Positions 16,473 through 24,578 are shown, numbered from the stretch's first letter. The stretch is 64,000 nucleotides of DNA from an uncultured Bacteroidales bacterium (GCA_946186915.1 CAMHOY010000008.1:35180-99179); one strand, 5' to 3'. The notes: generated by a model not told the origin, from the sequence alone. Numbers and translations: made by a program.

Positions 16473-16700
16473 TTATTTGTTTTTCTCAACCTCAGTAGCA
16501 ACGTCTTGTCCGAGCTCGACAGCGCGCTCGATAAGGGTTTGCTCTTCTTGAGCCGGAGCCTGTTCCTCAGCGGGAGCAGGAGCAGCAACTTCAACAGCAG
16601 CAGGTGCAGGAGCAGCCTCTGCCTCTTCAGCCTTCTCGGCCTTGTTTGCGCAGCTGAGTGCAGCCAGTGCAACAGCTACGATAAGCATCATCTTTTTCAT
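16473..16700 (-). CDS. Tiny Ala/Pro/Glu-rich lipoprotein
   Basis: 75 aa. MKKMMLIVAVALAALSC is a lipoprotein signal with Cys17. The mature part is low-complexity: AEKAEEAEAAPAPAAVEVAAPAPAEEQAPAQ, then a short amphipathic helix ending VATEVEKNK. The start at 16700 is set by the signal peptide; the longer open frame upstream lies over the promoter. It shares its signal and length class with the gene at 16866-17015, so the two appear to be a tandem duplication with diverged mature parts. Likely periplasmic or outer-membrane anchored, role unknown. Confidence 0.8.
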   Translation of the reverse strand: MKKMMLIVAVALAALSCANKAEKAEEAEAAPAPAAVEVAAPAPAEEQAPAQEEQTLIERAVELGQDVATEVEKNK

Positions 16701-16742
16701 AACGTTCTTTGATTTTAGAGTTAATAAAAACAAAAATCGTGG

Positions 16743-16774
16743 CAAAGGTACTGCTTTTTCTTCATATCTCCAAA
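16743..16774 (-). promoter_or_regulatory. Promoter of the Ala/Pro/Glu lipoprotein gene
   Basis: On the minus strand TTTG (16774-16771), 20 nt, TACCTTTG (16750-16743). Confidence 0.82.
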
Positions 16775-16795
16775 TAAATCTGCATTTTTTTGTAT

Positions 16796-16830
16796 AAAAA
16801 AAAGAGCGGCCCTGACGGGGTCGCTTCTTT
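16796..16830 (-). terminator. Terminator of the Cys-rich lipoprotein gene
   Basis: On the minus strand, AAGCGACCC-CGTCA-GGGCCGCTC hairpin (one mismatch) followed by eight T residues, between the two lipoprotein genes. Confidence 0.8.
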
Positions 16831-16865
16831 TCCAAGGTTTTTGTACCTTTTCTTTGAGCAACAAA

Positions 16866-17015
16866 TTACTCAGCGATGGTGTCAACCTCAACAGCCTCAA
16901 CAACCTCAACGGTCTCCTGAGCAGCTGTGTCCTGGCAGCACTTTTTCTCGCAGCACTTGTTGCCGCAGCTCATAGCAGCGAAAGCTACAGCTACGATAAG
17001 AAGCATCTTCTTCAT
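16866..17015 (-). CDS. Tiny Cys-rich lipoprotein (49 aa)
   Basis: A very short gene supported by its own promoter and terminator and by similarity to its neighbour. MKKMLLIVAVAFAAMSC gives a lipoprotein signal with Cys17. The mature peptide has GNKCCEKKCCQD, two CC pairs four residues apart (C21, C22, C26, C27), then an acidic tail (ETVEVVEAVEVDTIAE). The paired cysteines could bind metal or form disulfides; this is inference. ATG at 17015, stop TAA at 16866-16868. The signal sequence is nearly the same as in the 75-aa lipoprotein next to it. Easily missed by gene callers. Confidence 0.8.
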   Translation of the reverse strand: MKKMLLIVAVAFAAMSCGNKCCEKKCCQDTAAQETVEVVEAVEVDTIAE

Positions 17016-17088
17016 GTTAAAAAAGTTTTTTTAAGTTAATAAAGCTTTATTTTTACTAAAATTCCTCGCCTTTTTGCGAAAAACGCTG

Positions 17089-17120
17089 CAAAAGTACAAC
17101 ATTTTTTGGATATGTGCAAA
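17089..17120 (-). promoter_or_regulatory. Promoter of the Cys-rich lipoprotein gene
   Basis: On the minus strand TTTG (17120-17117), 20 nt, TACTTTTG (17096-17089). It overlaps the rightward promoter 17105-17136. Confidence 0.78.
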
Positions 17121-17136
17121 AAAAAATGTAATTTTG
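17105..17136 (+). promoter_or_regulatory. Promoter of the PASTA-rluD-porX genes
   Basis: TTTG (17105-17108), 20 nt, TAATTTTG (17129-17136), 20 nt before the ATG at 17157. Its -33 region overlaps the divergent promoter on the other strand. Confidence 0.8.
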
Positions 17137-17156
17137 CGCAATAAATTTTACATTTT

Positions 17157-17978
17157 ATGGATAAAAGGGGCTTTTTTGATAAGTCAGACCTCAAATTTGT
17201 GGGGTTGAATGTAGTTTTAGCCGTAGTGGTGGCCATCGTCATTCTTGTGTGTCTGATTGTATGGTTGAAGGGTTATACGCAACATGGCGTAGAGGTGGAG
17301 GTAGAGGACGTGCGCGGATTGGTCGCAGCGGAAGCAGAGCCGTTATTGTCCGCACAGGGTCTTCGGATGATCGTAGTGGACTCCACCTATTCGGACAAAG
17401 TACCTTTTGGCACGATTGTTGATCAAGATCCAAAGCCGATGAGTCATGCCAAGCACGGCAGGGCGGTCTATGTGACCATCAATGCGATGACGCGCCGCAA
17501 AGTGACGATGCCTGATTTGCAGGATATGAGTTACCGTCAGGCGGAGACGACCTTGCGCGGCATGGGGCTGCAGGTGGATACAGTGTATGAATACGAGCCT
17601 TCGGAGTACAAGGACTTGGTGCTGGATGTGAAGACGGGTGAGGAGAGTCTCAGTCCGGGAACGAAAGTATCCGTCGGGACGCGCGTCCGCCTGGTAGTAG
17701 GCGAAGGTCGCGGGACGGAGGTTGTCACGGTGCCCAGCGTGACGGGTATGACCATGCAGGAGGCCCGCAGTACGCTGCTCAACCGACATCTGACGGTAGG
17801 AGCGGTCTATTATGACGAGCCCAAGGAAGAAGGTAAAGAGCAATACGTATATCAACAGACGCCGAATGCCGGCGAGCAGTTGATAGAAGGGGAGACGGTG
17901 GCTTTGCGGTTGTCCGCGGATGTCAATAAAGCATCGAAGAGTAATGTCAATATAGATCCTGAAGATGAGTGGTTCTGA
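17157..17978 (+). CDS. PASTA-domain membrane protein
   Basis: 273 aa. Short basic cytoplasmic N-terminus, one transmembrane helix at about residues 15-38 (VVLAVVVAIVILVCLIVWL), then three PASTA repeats (~45-110, 115-185, 190-265), with typical phrases VTMPDLQDMSYRQAETTLRGMG and VTVPSVTGMTMQEARSTLL. PASTA modules bind muropeptides or help cell-wall enzymes; there is no kinase or transpeptidase domain here. The gene precedes rluD with a 14-nt overlap, an arrangement common in Bacteroidota. Likely role: envelope-associated wall sensing (inference). Confidence 0.88.
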   Translation: MDKRGFFDKSDLKFVGLNVVLAVVVAIVILVCLIVWLKGYTQHGVEVEVEDVRGLVAAEAEPLLSAQGLRMIVVDSTYSDKVPFGTIVDQDPKPMSHAKHGRAVYVTINAMTRRKVTMPDLQDMSYRQAETTLRGMGLQVDTVYEYEPSEYKDLVLDVKTGEESLSPGTKVSVGTRVRLVVGEGRGTEVVTVPSVTGMTMQEARSTLLNRHLTVGAVYYDEPKEEGKEQYVYQQTPNAGEQLIEGETVALRLSADVNKASKSNVNIDPEDEWF

Positions 17979-19002
17979 TCTCTTGTTTGAGCGCTGGCGC
18001 TGCGAGGTGGACAAAGGTCAAGGCAAAGAACGCATTGACAAATACCTTGCGGAGCACATGACCAACACCAGCCGCAACCGCATCCAGACGGCTGCGGAAG
18101 CCGGTAATGTGTGGGTTAATGAGAAAGCCGTTGCCTCGAACTACCGCGTCAAGCCCGGCGATGTGATCCAGGTGCTGCTTGACCACGAACCGCATGATTT
18201 CACCATCACGCCGGAGAATATCCCGTTGGATATCGTGTATGAAGACGACGACTTGCTGGTGGTGAACAAACCCGCGGGGCTGGTTGTTCATCCGGGTCAT
18301 GGCAACTACGAGCACACGCTGTTGCATGCTCTGGCATGGCACTTTGAGCATTCAGAAGTCAGCAATCAGAAGTCAGCTATCGATATCAACGATCCGTCCA
18401 TTGGATTGGTTCACCGCATTGACAAGGACACTTCGGGCTTGCTGCTCATTGCGAAGACGCCAGAAGCGAAGGCACACCTCGCCAGACAGTTCTTCGACCA
18501 TACGACCGAGCGTACGTATAATGCCCTTGTATGGGGTACTTTCAAAGAGCAGAGCGGTACGATCGAAGGGGCTCTTGCGCGCGATAACCGCGACCGCACG
18601 ATCTATAAGGTGTGGGATATCGAGGAATGTCCGCAGGCCAAGGAGGCCGTCACCCATTGGCGCGTGTTGGAGCAGTTCCCGTATGTGACACTGGTGGAGT
18701 GTCGTCTGGAGACGGGGCGTACGCACCAGATACGCGTCCACATGAAGCATATAGGCCATCCGCTTTTCTGCGATGAGAAATACGGCGGGTGCGAGATCCT
18801 CAAAGGGCTGCGTACACAGAAATACAAGCAATATATAGAGAATTGTTTCGCCCTCTGTCCGCGTCAGGTGCTGCACGCGCGTACGCTGGGATTCACCCAT
18901 CCGCGTACCGGAGAACGGATGTTCTTCGACAGCCAATGGCCGGAAGACATGACGAACGTAATCAATAAATGGAGACATTATGAGCCAAATACTCTGGGTT
19001 GA
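17965..19002 (+). CDS. rluD: 23S rRNA pseudouridine synthase, RluD family
   Basis: 345 aa: an N-terminal S4-like RNA-binding domain (~15-80) and a catalytic domain with the signature VHRIDKDTSGLLL, whose Asp is the catalytic residue. Also seen: LETGRTHQIRVHMKHIGHP. RluD-type enzymes modify helix 69 of 23S rRNA. It overlaps the PASTA gene by 14 nt and porX by 23 nt. Odd: the loop before the catalytic motif contains SEVSNQKSAID, encoded by a period-7 repeat (18351-18381). A second RluA-family gene lies at 34970. Confidence 0.92.
   Translation: MSGSDLLFERWRCEVDKGQGKERIDKYLAEHMTNTSRNRIQTAAEAGNVWVNEKAVASNYRVKPGDVIQVLLDHEPHDFTITPENIPLDIVYEDDDLLVVNKPAGLVVHPGHGNYEHTLLHALAWHFEHSEVSNQKSAIDINDPSIGLVHRIDKDTSGLLLIAKTPEAKAHLARQFFDHTTERTYNALVWGTFKEQSGTIEGALARDNRDRTIYKVWDIEECPQAKEAVTHWRVLEQFPYVTLVECRLETGRTHQIRVHMKHIGHPLFCDEKYGGCEILKGLRTQKYKQYIENCFALCPRQVLHARTLGFTHPRTGERMFFDSQWPEDMTNVINKWRHYEPNTLG
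18351..18381 (+). repeat. In-frame period-7 repeat within rluD
   Basis: Four 7-nt units of the form CAGNNNT (CAGAAGT, CAGCAAT, CAGAAGT, CAGCTAT). It shares the 14-mer TCAGCAATCAGAAG with the obgE repeat at 24391. Confidence 0.75.
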
Positions 19003-20566
19003 CGATGAGATAGATCTCTTGCAACCATATATCATTTACCTCAAAGGCAAAGGTTACGACGTGATCACCGCCACGAACGGCGAGGATGCGATAGACATTA
19101 TCGGCCGTCAGAAGTCAGGTGTCAGCATTGTTTTTCTGGATGAGAACATGCCGGGATTGACAGGTCTGGAGACGCTGCAGGAGTTGAAAAGGCTGCGTCC
19201 GGAGGTACCGGTAGTGATGATCACCAAGTCCGAAGAGGAACATATCATGGAGCAGGCTATCGGAGAGAAGATCGCCGATTATCTCATCAAACCCGTCAAT
19301 CCCAGCCAGATACTCCTGTGTCTGAAGAAACATATACACCAGCAGGCGATCGTCAGCGAACAGGTGCAGCAGAACTACCGTCAGGAATGGAGCGATATAT
19401 CCTATATGATCGACACCGCGAGTACGATAGAGGAGTGGCAGGCCATCGAGCGCACGCTCAGCAAGTGGGATCTCGAGTTGGCGAGTCTGGAGCCGGAACA
19501 AGCGGGCCGGGCCGGCATGCATAGTCTGGTGGAAGACCAGCGCACGCAAGCCAATGCCGCCTTTTCCAAATGGATAGCGAAGAACTATGAGAGTTGGTTC
19601 TCCCCTAATCCTCTAACCCCTAACCCCTCATCCTCTCATCCGGTCATGTCTCATGACCTGATGAAGCACGCCGTCTTTCCGCTGCTGGACAAAGGGGAGA
19701 AAGTGCTGCTGTGCGTGATTGATAATTTCCGTTATGACCAATGGAAAACCATCCAGCCGCTTTTGAGCGAGTTCTATACCATTCGGACGGAAGAGCAATA
19801 TACCTCTATTCTTCCGACGGCAACCCAGTATGCCCGTAATGCGATTTTCTCCGGTCTCCTGCCGTTGCAGATCCAACAGATGTTCCCGCAATACTGGGTG
19901 GAAGAAGGCGATGAAGAGAGTAAGAACCAGCATGAGAAGGAACTTGTCCAGACGCTGTTGGACCGCTATCGCCGCCGCGAGAGTTTTAACTATTGGAAGG
20001 TCAATGAGAGCGATTTCTGCGAGCGCGTCATCCAGCAACTCAAAGGCTCGCAAGCGCCCCTGAATATCGTCGTGCTCAATTTCATCGACATGCTCTCGCA
20101 CTCGCGTACGGAGAGTAAGATGATGCGCGAGTTGGCGAACGACGAGTCGGCGTACCGCAGTCTGACGCTCAGTTGGTTCCGTCACTCGCCGATCTATGAA
20201 CTGCTGCGGCTGTCAGCCGAGTGGGGCTATACACTGGTGCTCACCACCGATCATGGCACCACGCGCGTGAAGAACGCCGTGCAGATAGTGGCGGACAAGA
20301 ACACGAACACGAATATCCGCTATAAGGTCGGCAAAGCGCTCAACTGCAGTTCGAAGAATGTCTTCTCTATAGAACAACCCAAGCGCGTGGGCCTGCCCTG
20401 CCCGAATGTGAGCAGCAGTTATGCCTTCTGTACCGGAAGCGATTTCTTCGCTTACCCGAATCAGTTCAATTATTACGCGCAGTATTACCGCAACACCTTC
20501 CAGCATGGCGGTATTTCGCTGGAGGAGATGATTATTCCTTTGGTCACGCTTGTCCCGAAACGATGA
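18980..20566 (+). CDS. porX: T9SS response regulator PorX (receiver + PglZ phosphodiesterase)
   Basis: 528 aa. N-terminal receiver domain (1-120) with acidic residues D8/D9, phosphoacceptor Asp54 in VFLDENMPG and Lys104 in LIKPVN; a helical bundle; then a PglZ/alkaline-phosphatase-like domain with CVIDNFRYDQW (~246-256), LPTATQYARNA (~279) and TTDHGTTR. This architecture is that of PorX, which with the histidine kinase PorY controls type IX secretion in Porphyromonas and relatives, and has nucleotide phosphodiesterase activity. No porY is present in the window. A repeat-encoded linker (SPNPLTPNPSSSHP, ~208-221) separates the helical part from PglZ. Overlaps rluD by 23 nt and the next gene by ATGA. 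Confidence 0.93.
   Translation: MSQILWVDDEIDLLQPYIIYLKGKGYDVITATNGEDAIDIIGRQKSGVSIVFLDENMPGLTGLETLQELKRLRPEVPVVMITKSEEEHIMEQAIGEKIADYLIKPVNPSQILLCLKKHIHQQAIVSEQVQQNYRQEWSDISYMIDTASTIEEWQAIERTLSKWDLELASLEPEQAGRAGMHSLVEDQRTQANAAFSKWIAKNYESWFSPNPLTPNPSSSHPVMSHDLMKHAVFPLLDKGEKVLLCVIDNFRYDQWKTIQPLLSEFYTIRTEEQYTSILPTATQYARNAIFSGLLPLQIQQMFPQYWVEEGDEESKNQHEKELVQTLLDRYRRRESFNYWKVNESDFCERVIQQLKGSQAPLNIVVLNFIDMLSHSRTESKMMRELANDESAYRSLTLSWFRHSPIYELLRLSAEWGYTLVLTTDHGTTRVKNAVQIVADKNTNTNIRYKVGKALNCSSKNVFSIEQPKRVGLPCPNVSSSYAFCTGSDFFAYPNQFNYYAQYYRNTFQHGGISLEEMIIPLVTLVPKR
19603..19645 (+). repeat. In-frame C-rich period-7 repeat within porX
   Basis: Heptamers of the form CCCCTAA/TCCTCTA run through the linker between the helical bundle and the PglZ domain. 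The pattern resembles the G/C-rich palindrome family on the opposite strand. Confidence 0.65.
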
Positions 20567-21453
20567 AATCCCGTACGCGAAACAGGTTCTTTTGGAGTAT
20601 CGCCATTATCTTGGTGGTAGTGACATGCGTGGCTCTCTGGTCGTGTCATAAACCCCATCCGGACACTTCGCATCGTCTCACGGTGCTGACGTGGAATACG
20701 GAGCGTATGGGCAATTTCGCCAAGCCCGACAAGAACGAAGTGCTGCGTTATCTGATGGCGCAGGATGCGGATGTGATATGCCTGCAGGAGGTCGATGTAT
20801 ATAAGCGTCCGCAGTTCCTGACGCTGCAGGAAGTGAAGGATGTGTTGGGGAGCAAATATCGCTATTCGTACCTGGATTTCTCTATATACGACAGCCGCCA
20901 TCAGTTCGGGACGATGGTTTGGTCGCATTATCCGCTGATCAACAAACAGAGTATCCGTTATGAGACACGCGGAAACATCAGTAACCGTTGTGACATCGTG
21001 GTAGAAGGCGATACGCTGCGGCTGATTAACAACCACCTTGAGTCGTACAGTTTCACGTCAGAAGACCTGGCAGAGATGGATTCGCTGCATAACTACGAAG
21101 GGCTGTTAGCCTCCGCCAAGCGTCTGGAAGCCAAATGGCGGCGCGCTACACCGCTACGCAATGCGCAGGCGCGCGTTGTGCGAAAAGAGATAGAGGACAG
21201 TCCGTATCCTGTGATTGTCGTAGGCGACTTCAATGCCATGCCCTGGAGCTATGCGTACCGGCATATCCGTCAGGGGCTGCATGATGCCTGGCGCTCCAAC
21301 CATTTGGGCTATGGCGCTACCTGTGAGCATCGCGGTATTGGAATCCGGATTGATTATATCCTCTCGTCCGAATCAATCATCCCGACTTCTTGCACCATAC
21401 AAGAAACTACCGGTTCAGATCATAAACCGGTAGTTGCTACACTCGAGTGGTAA
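20563..21453 (+). CDS. Endonuclease/exonuclease/phosphatase (EEP) family protein, exported
   Basis: 296 aa. Hydrophobic N-terminus (residues 10-27) ending ALWSC, so membrane-anchored or a lipoprotein. Catalytic signatures of the DNase I-like fold are present: LTWNTERM, ICLQEVD, NNHLES, VVGDFNAMP, and SDHKPVV at the end. The family includes phosphodiesterases and phosphatases that act on lipids, sugars or nucleic acids; the substrate cannot be read from sequence. It shares ATGA with porX, but an EEP gene close to rhomboid and HU genes is also a recurring Bacteroidales arrangement as I recall it. Converges on the rhomboid gene with a 6-bp gap. Confidence 0.87.
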   Translation: MKSRTRNRFFWSIAIILVVVTCVALWSCHKPHPDTSHRLTVLTWNTERMGNFAKPDKNEVLRYLMAQDADVICLQEVDVYKRPQFLTLQEVKDVLGSKYRYSYLDFSIYDSRHQFGTMVWSHYPLINKQSIRYETRGNISNRCDIVVEGDTLRLINNHLESYSFTSEDLAEMDSLHNYEGLLASAKRLEAKWRRATPLRNAQARVVRKEIEDSPYPVIVVGDFNAMPWSYAYRHIRQGLHDAWRSNHLGYGATCEHRGIGIRIDYILSSESIIPTSCTIQETTGSDHKPVVATLEW

Positions 21454-21459
21454 TGTCAT

Positions 21460-22218
21460 TTACAGCCGCTGGTGGTAGTGGTAGTCCTTGAAGCGATCGT
21501 CTTCATCGTCGCTATTGCGGTTGAATCGTTGCTTAAGGGATTGCCACCAGCCGAGGATCTTCGGTTCCCGCCAGTTGATATGACGCCAGTAGAGGATGAG
21601 AAGCCATCCGAAAAGCAGTCCTCCCAAGTGGGCGAAGTGGGCTACATGGTCTGCCGTCAGTCCGGCAACCGAACCGAGACCGGCGAAAAGCTCGATAAGC
21701 GCATATATAATAACGAACGTACGCGCGCGTATAGGGATGGGGAAGAAGATGATGTACATCGGCACATCCGGGTAGAGCCATCCAAAGGCGAAAAGGATTC
21801 CGAAGACGGCGCCCGAAGCACCGATGGTGTTGAGCATCGCGCTATAATATGCGATACTGGCAGCATCATAACTCGCGCTCATATTCGAGAGCATCAAAGC
21901 CCAAACGGCTTCTTGTACGATTGCTGCACCCAAACCGCAGACGATATAATAAATCAAGAAGCGACCGGCACCCCATTCACGCTCGATGACCGGCGCGAAC
22001 ATCCATACCGCGAACATATTAAAAAAGATATGACTCAGGTTCGCGTGCAGGAACATATAGGTGAGCGGTTGCCACCAATGGAAAGTAGGCGCGGAGATAT
22101 AATGCAACCCGCCCCAAGCATTCAAATCCACTCCATACCGTTGCAGGATGGAGGTGAGCAGAAAGATAACTAAATTGGCTACAAGCAGGTAGCGCGTAAC
22201 AGGAGGTAAATTTCTCAT
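21460..22218 (-). CDS. Rhomboid family intramembrane serine protease
   Basis: 252 aa with six to seven hydrophobic helices. The catalytic Ser135 is in GASGAVFG; the His partner is in AHFAHLGG (~194-197); the WxPxT-like WWQPLTYMFLHAN and HIFFNMFAV (loop 1/TM2 His/Asn) motifs are also present. Cleaves membrane proteins within or near the membrane. A charged cytoplasmic tail with alternating D/H/Y residues follows the last helix. Substrates are unknown. Transcribed leftward, away from the HU gene. Confidence 0.92.
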   Translation of the reverse strand: MRNLPPVTRYLLVANLVIFLLTSILQRYGVDLNAWGGLHYISAPTFHWWQPLTYMFLHANLSHIFFNMFAVWMFAPVIEREWGAGRFLIYYIVCGLGAAIVQEAVWALMLSNMSASYDAASIAYYSAMLNTIGASGAVFGILFAFGWLYPDVPMYIIFFPIPIRARTFVIIYALIELFAGLGSVAGLTADHVAHFAHLGGLLFGWLLILYWRHINWREPKILGWWQSLKQRFNRNSDDEDDRFKDYHYHQRL

Positions 22219-22327
22219 AACGGCGACAAAATTACTAAAAAATCATGAATAAACAGCACAAAAAGTATGCAATTTAGTGGAAAAAGCAGTTTTTTTTGTA
22301 AAAAAATGATTTTTTTCTTCAAAAATA

Positions 22328-22358
22328 TTTGCAGAATAAAGAATTTTTAGTAATTTTG
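22328..22358 (+). promoter_or_regulatory. Promoter of the HU gene
   Basis: TTTGC at 22328, 19-nt spacer (one shorter than the others in this window), TAATTTTG at 22351-22358; leader about 58 nt. Confidence 0.8.
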
Positions 22359-22422
22359 CAAGCGTATTCCGAAAAAAGGAAGTAATAATCACTTTATTAA
22401 TAACTTTTTAAAAACTAAAGGT

Positions 22423-22686
22423 ATGAACAAATCCGAACTTATTAAGGCAGCAGCAGCAAAGGCTGAGGTATCTGCAGCATTGGCAGGAAAAGTTCTCGAC
22501 GCAGCTATTGAGGCAGCAGTAGAGGCAGTTAAGAAAGGCGAAGGCGTACAGCTTATTGGTGTAGCTTCTATCGCTGTTAAGCAGCAGGCAGCTCGCAAGG
22601 CAAAGAACCCGCGTACCGGTGCCGTTATCAACGTTCCGGCTCGCAAGGTTGTTCGCATCAAACCGGGTGCTAAATTTGCTCTCTAA
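22423..22686 (+). CDS. hup: HU family DNA-binding protein
   Basis: 87-aa histone-like protein. Typical HU order: helical dimerisation N-terminus MNKSELIKAAAAKAEVS, then the beta arms with the DNA-intercalating NPRTG (residues ~63-67), and the basic PARKVVRIKPG C-terminus. It bends DNA and helps compact the nucleoid. Single gene with its own promoter and strong terminator; codons are highly biased, as expected for an abundant protein. Confidence 0.95.
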   Translation: MNKSELIKAAAAKAEVSAALAGKVLDAAIEAAVEAVKKGEGVQLIGVASIAVKQQAARKAKNPRTGAVINVPARKVVRIKPGAKFAL

Positions 22687-22704
22687 TCAGGCAATGTAGC
22701 TTTT

Positions 22705-22740
22705 AAACGAGTTGCCCGCACATTGGGCGACTCGTTTTTT
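22705..22740 (+). terminator. Terminator of the HU gene
   Basis: CGAGTTGCCC/GGGCGACTCG hairpin with a 7-nt loop followed by six T residues. Confidence 0.92.
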
Positions 22741-22763
22741 GTCTGTTTATTTATTTTTTAACA

Positions 22764-23339
22764 ATGCTGAATATCATTTTAAGTGGCGCGCCGGGTAGCG
22801 GAAAAGGCACGCAGTCGGCTTTCATCGCCAATAAATACGGCGTGCAACACCTCTCTACGGGAGATGTCTTGCGTGCGGAAATAGCCAGTGGGAGCGAACT
22901 GGGCAAACAGATAGACGCCATCATCTCGAAAGGAAACTTAGTGCCTGACGACATGATGTACGGAGTGATTGAGAACTATATCGCGGGTCTTCCGGAGGAC
23001 TGCAAGGGAACCATCTTTGACGGTTATCCCCGTACAGTCGCGCAAGCAGAGGCCTTGACGGGCTTGCTCAAGAAATACAACAAGGAAGCCATCATGATTG
23101 ATCTGCTGGTGGACGAGCAGTTGCTTATCCAGCGTCTGATTGAACGCGGAAAGATCAGCGGTCGTGCGGATGACAACCTCAATACCATCCGTCACCGTAT
23201 AGCGGTGTATCACCAGCAAACAGAACCCATCGCGCATTACTACTTGCATCACGGAAACTATTTTGCAGTGAACGGCAACCACTCCATGGCTGATGTCTTC
23301 CTGCAGATCATGCGTATAATAGATAACTATGGCCGCTAA
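22764..23339 (+). CDS. adk: Adenylate kinase
   Basis: 191 aa. Converts ATP + AMP to two ADP. P-loop [10 protein letters not shown] (8-17), AMP-binding [18 protein letters not shown], and a very short LID with GRADDN in place of the usual zinc-type or long LID. This is the short form seen in Bacteroidota. It ends 11 nt inside obgE, so the two are translated together. Start chosen at the first ATG, directly before the P-loop strand. Confidence 0.96.
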   Translation: MLNIILSGAPGSGKGTQSAFIANKYGVQHLSTGDVLRAEIASGSELGKQIDAIISKGNLVPDDMMYGVIENYIAGLPEDCKGTIFDGYPRTVAQAEALTGLLKKYNKEAIMIDLLVDEQLLIQRLIERGKISGRADDNLNTIRHRIAVYHQQTEPIAHYYLHHGNYFAVNGNHSMADVFLQIMRIIDNYGR

Positions 23340-24510
23340 TTTCATTGACTACGTCAAGATTTACTGCCGCTCAGGAAAGGGCGGTGCAGGTTGTATGCAC
23401 CTTCATCGTGCGAAATATCTGCCGAAAGGCGGACCTGACGGCGGTGACGGCGGTAAAGGCGGGTCAATCATATTAGAAGGCAATCGAAACCTTTGGACAC
23501 TGCTGCACCTGAAGTACCAGAAGCATATCATGGCTACGGATGGCGGTAAGGGTGGTCAGAGTCGTTCGTTCGGCAAGGACGGCGAGGATAAGATCATCGA
23601 AGTGCCCTGCGGTACGGTGGTCTATGACGGCGAGACGGGTGAATTCATCTGCGAGGTGAAAGAGCATAAAGAGCGCGTAGTGCTGCTCAAAGGCGGTCGC
23701 GGAGGTCTGGGCAACTGGCATTTCCGCACGGCTACCAACCAGGCACCGCGTTATGCCCAGCCCGGCGAGCCCGCGCAGGAACGCACCGTAGTCATGCAGC
23801 TCAAAGTACTGGCAGATGTTGGTCTTGTCGGTTTTCCCAATGCCGGTAAGTCCACGCTGCTCAGCGTTGTCTCTGCTGCCAAACCTGAGATAGCCGACTA
23901 TCCGTTCACAACCCTTACGCCGCAACTGGGTATCGTCTCTTATCGCGACGGCCGGTCGTTCTGTATGGCCGACATACCCGGTATCATCGAAGGCGCGAGT
24001 GAAGGCAAGGGTCTCGGCTTAAGGTTCCTGCGGCATATAGAACGCAACGCGGTGCTGCTGTTCATGGTGCCGGCCACTTCGCCCGATATCGAAGCGGAAT
24101 ATGCTATCCTGCTGCGTGAGTTGGAGCAGTACAACCCTGAATTGCTCACCAAAGCTCGTATCCTGGCAGTCACGAAAACCGACCTTCCGCGCGTAGATGA
24201 CGAGGGCAAAGCCTTGCCGGCCATCAACTATGCGAAGTTAAGCAAGAAACTCGGCATAGAGGTACTGCCTATCTCGTCGGTGGCAGGTGAAGGTATAGAG
24301 GCGCTCAAGGATGCTCTATGGGAGGAACTGAACAAGGAACAGAACCAGGTTATCGAGATATCCCATGCACCGATAGACGTAACAGTGGTAGAGCAATCAG
24401 AAGCTGGAGGTCAGCAATCAGAAGAGGATGAAGAGGGCACGATCTATCTTAATGAGGTGGAAGAAGAATGGGATCTCGACAAATACAAAGGTATCGGATG
24501 GGATGAGTAA
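23329..24510 (+). CDS. obgE: GTPase ObgE/CgtA
   Basis: 393 aa. N-terminal glycine-rich Obg fold (GGxGG motifs, residues ~10-155), then a G domain with [12 protein letters not shown], the DIPG switch II and TKTD. Required for 50S assembly and the stringent response. The C-terminal tail is acidic and holds a repeat-encoded stretch ([17 protein letters not shown]). Overlaps adk by 11 nt. The 68-nt gap before the chloride channel gene is filled by heptamers. Confidence 0.95.
   Translation: MAANFIDYVKIYCRSGKGGAGCMHLHRAKYLPKGGPDGGDGGKGGSIILEGNRNLWTLLHLKYQKHIMATDGGKGGQSRSFGKDGEDKIIEVPCGTVVYDGETGEFICEVKEHKERVVLLKGGRGGLGNWHFRTATNQAPRYAQPGEPAQERTVVMQLKVLADVGLVGFPNAGKSTLLSVVSAAKPEIADYPFTTLTPQLGIVSYRDGRSFCMADIPGIIEGASEGKGLGLRFLRHIERNAVLLFMVPATSPDIEAEYAILLRELEQYNPELLTKARILAVTKTDLPRVDDEGKALPAINYAKLSKKLGIEVLPISSVAGEGIEALKDALWEELNKEQNQVIEISHAPIDVTVVEQSEAGGQQSEEDEEGTIYLNEVEEEWDLDKYKGIGWDE
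24391..24425 (+). repeat. In-frame short repeat in the obgE tail
   Basis: Two copies of GCAATCAGAAG separated by 12 nt. The sequence is shared with the rluD repeat at 18351. Confidence 0.65.
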
Positions 24511-24557
24511 AGTTTAAAGTTTAAAGTTTAAAGTTTAGAGTTTAGAGTTTAGAGTTG
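24507..24557 (+). repeat. Period-7 microsatellite between obgE and the chloride channel gene
   Basis: At least six heptamers, first AGTTTAA then AGTTTAG, the cleanest array in the window. Confidence 0.85.
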
Positions 24558-24578
24558 AAGGCGCAGTGGTATGATAGA

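Noticed and set aside
21472..22173. 233-aa open frame antisense to the rhomboid gene
   Set aside because: The minus strand encodes a full rhomboid with catalytic Ser and His; the antisense product has no domain.
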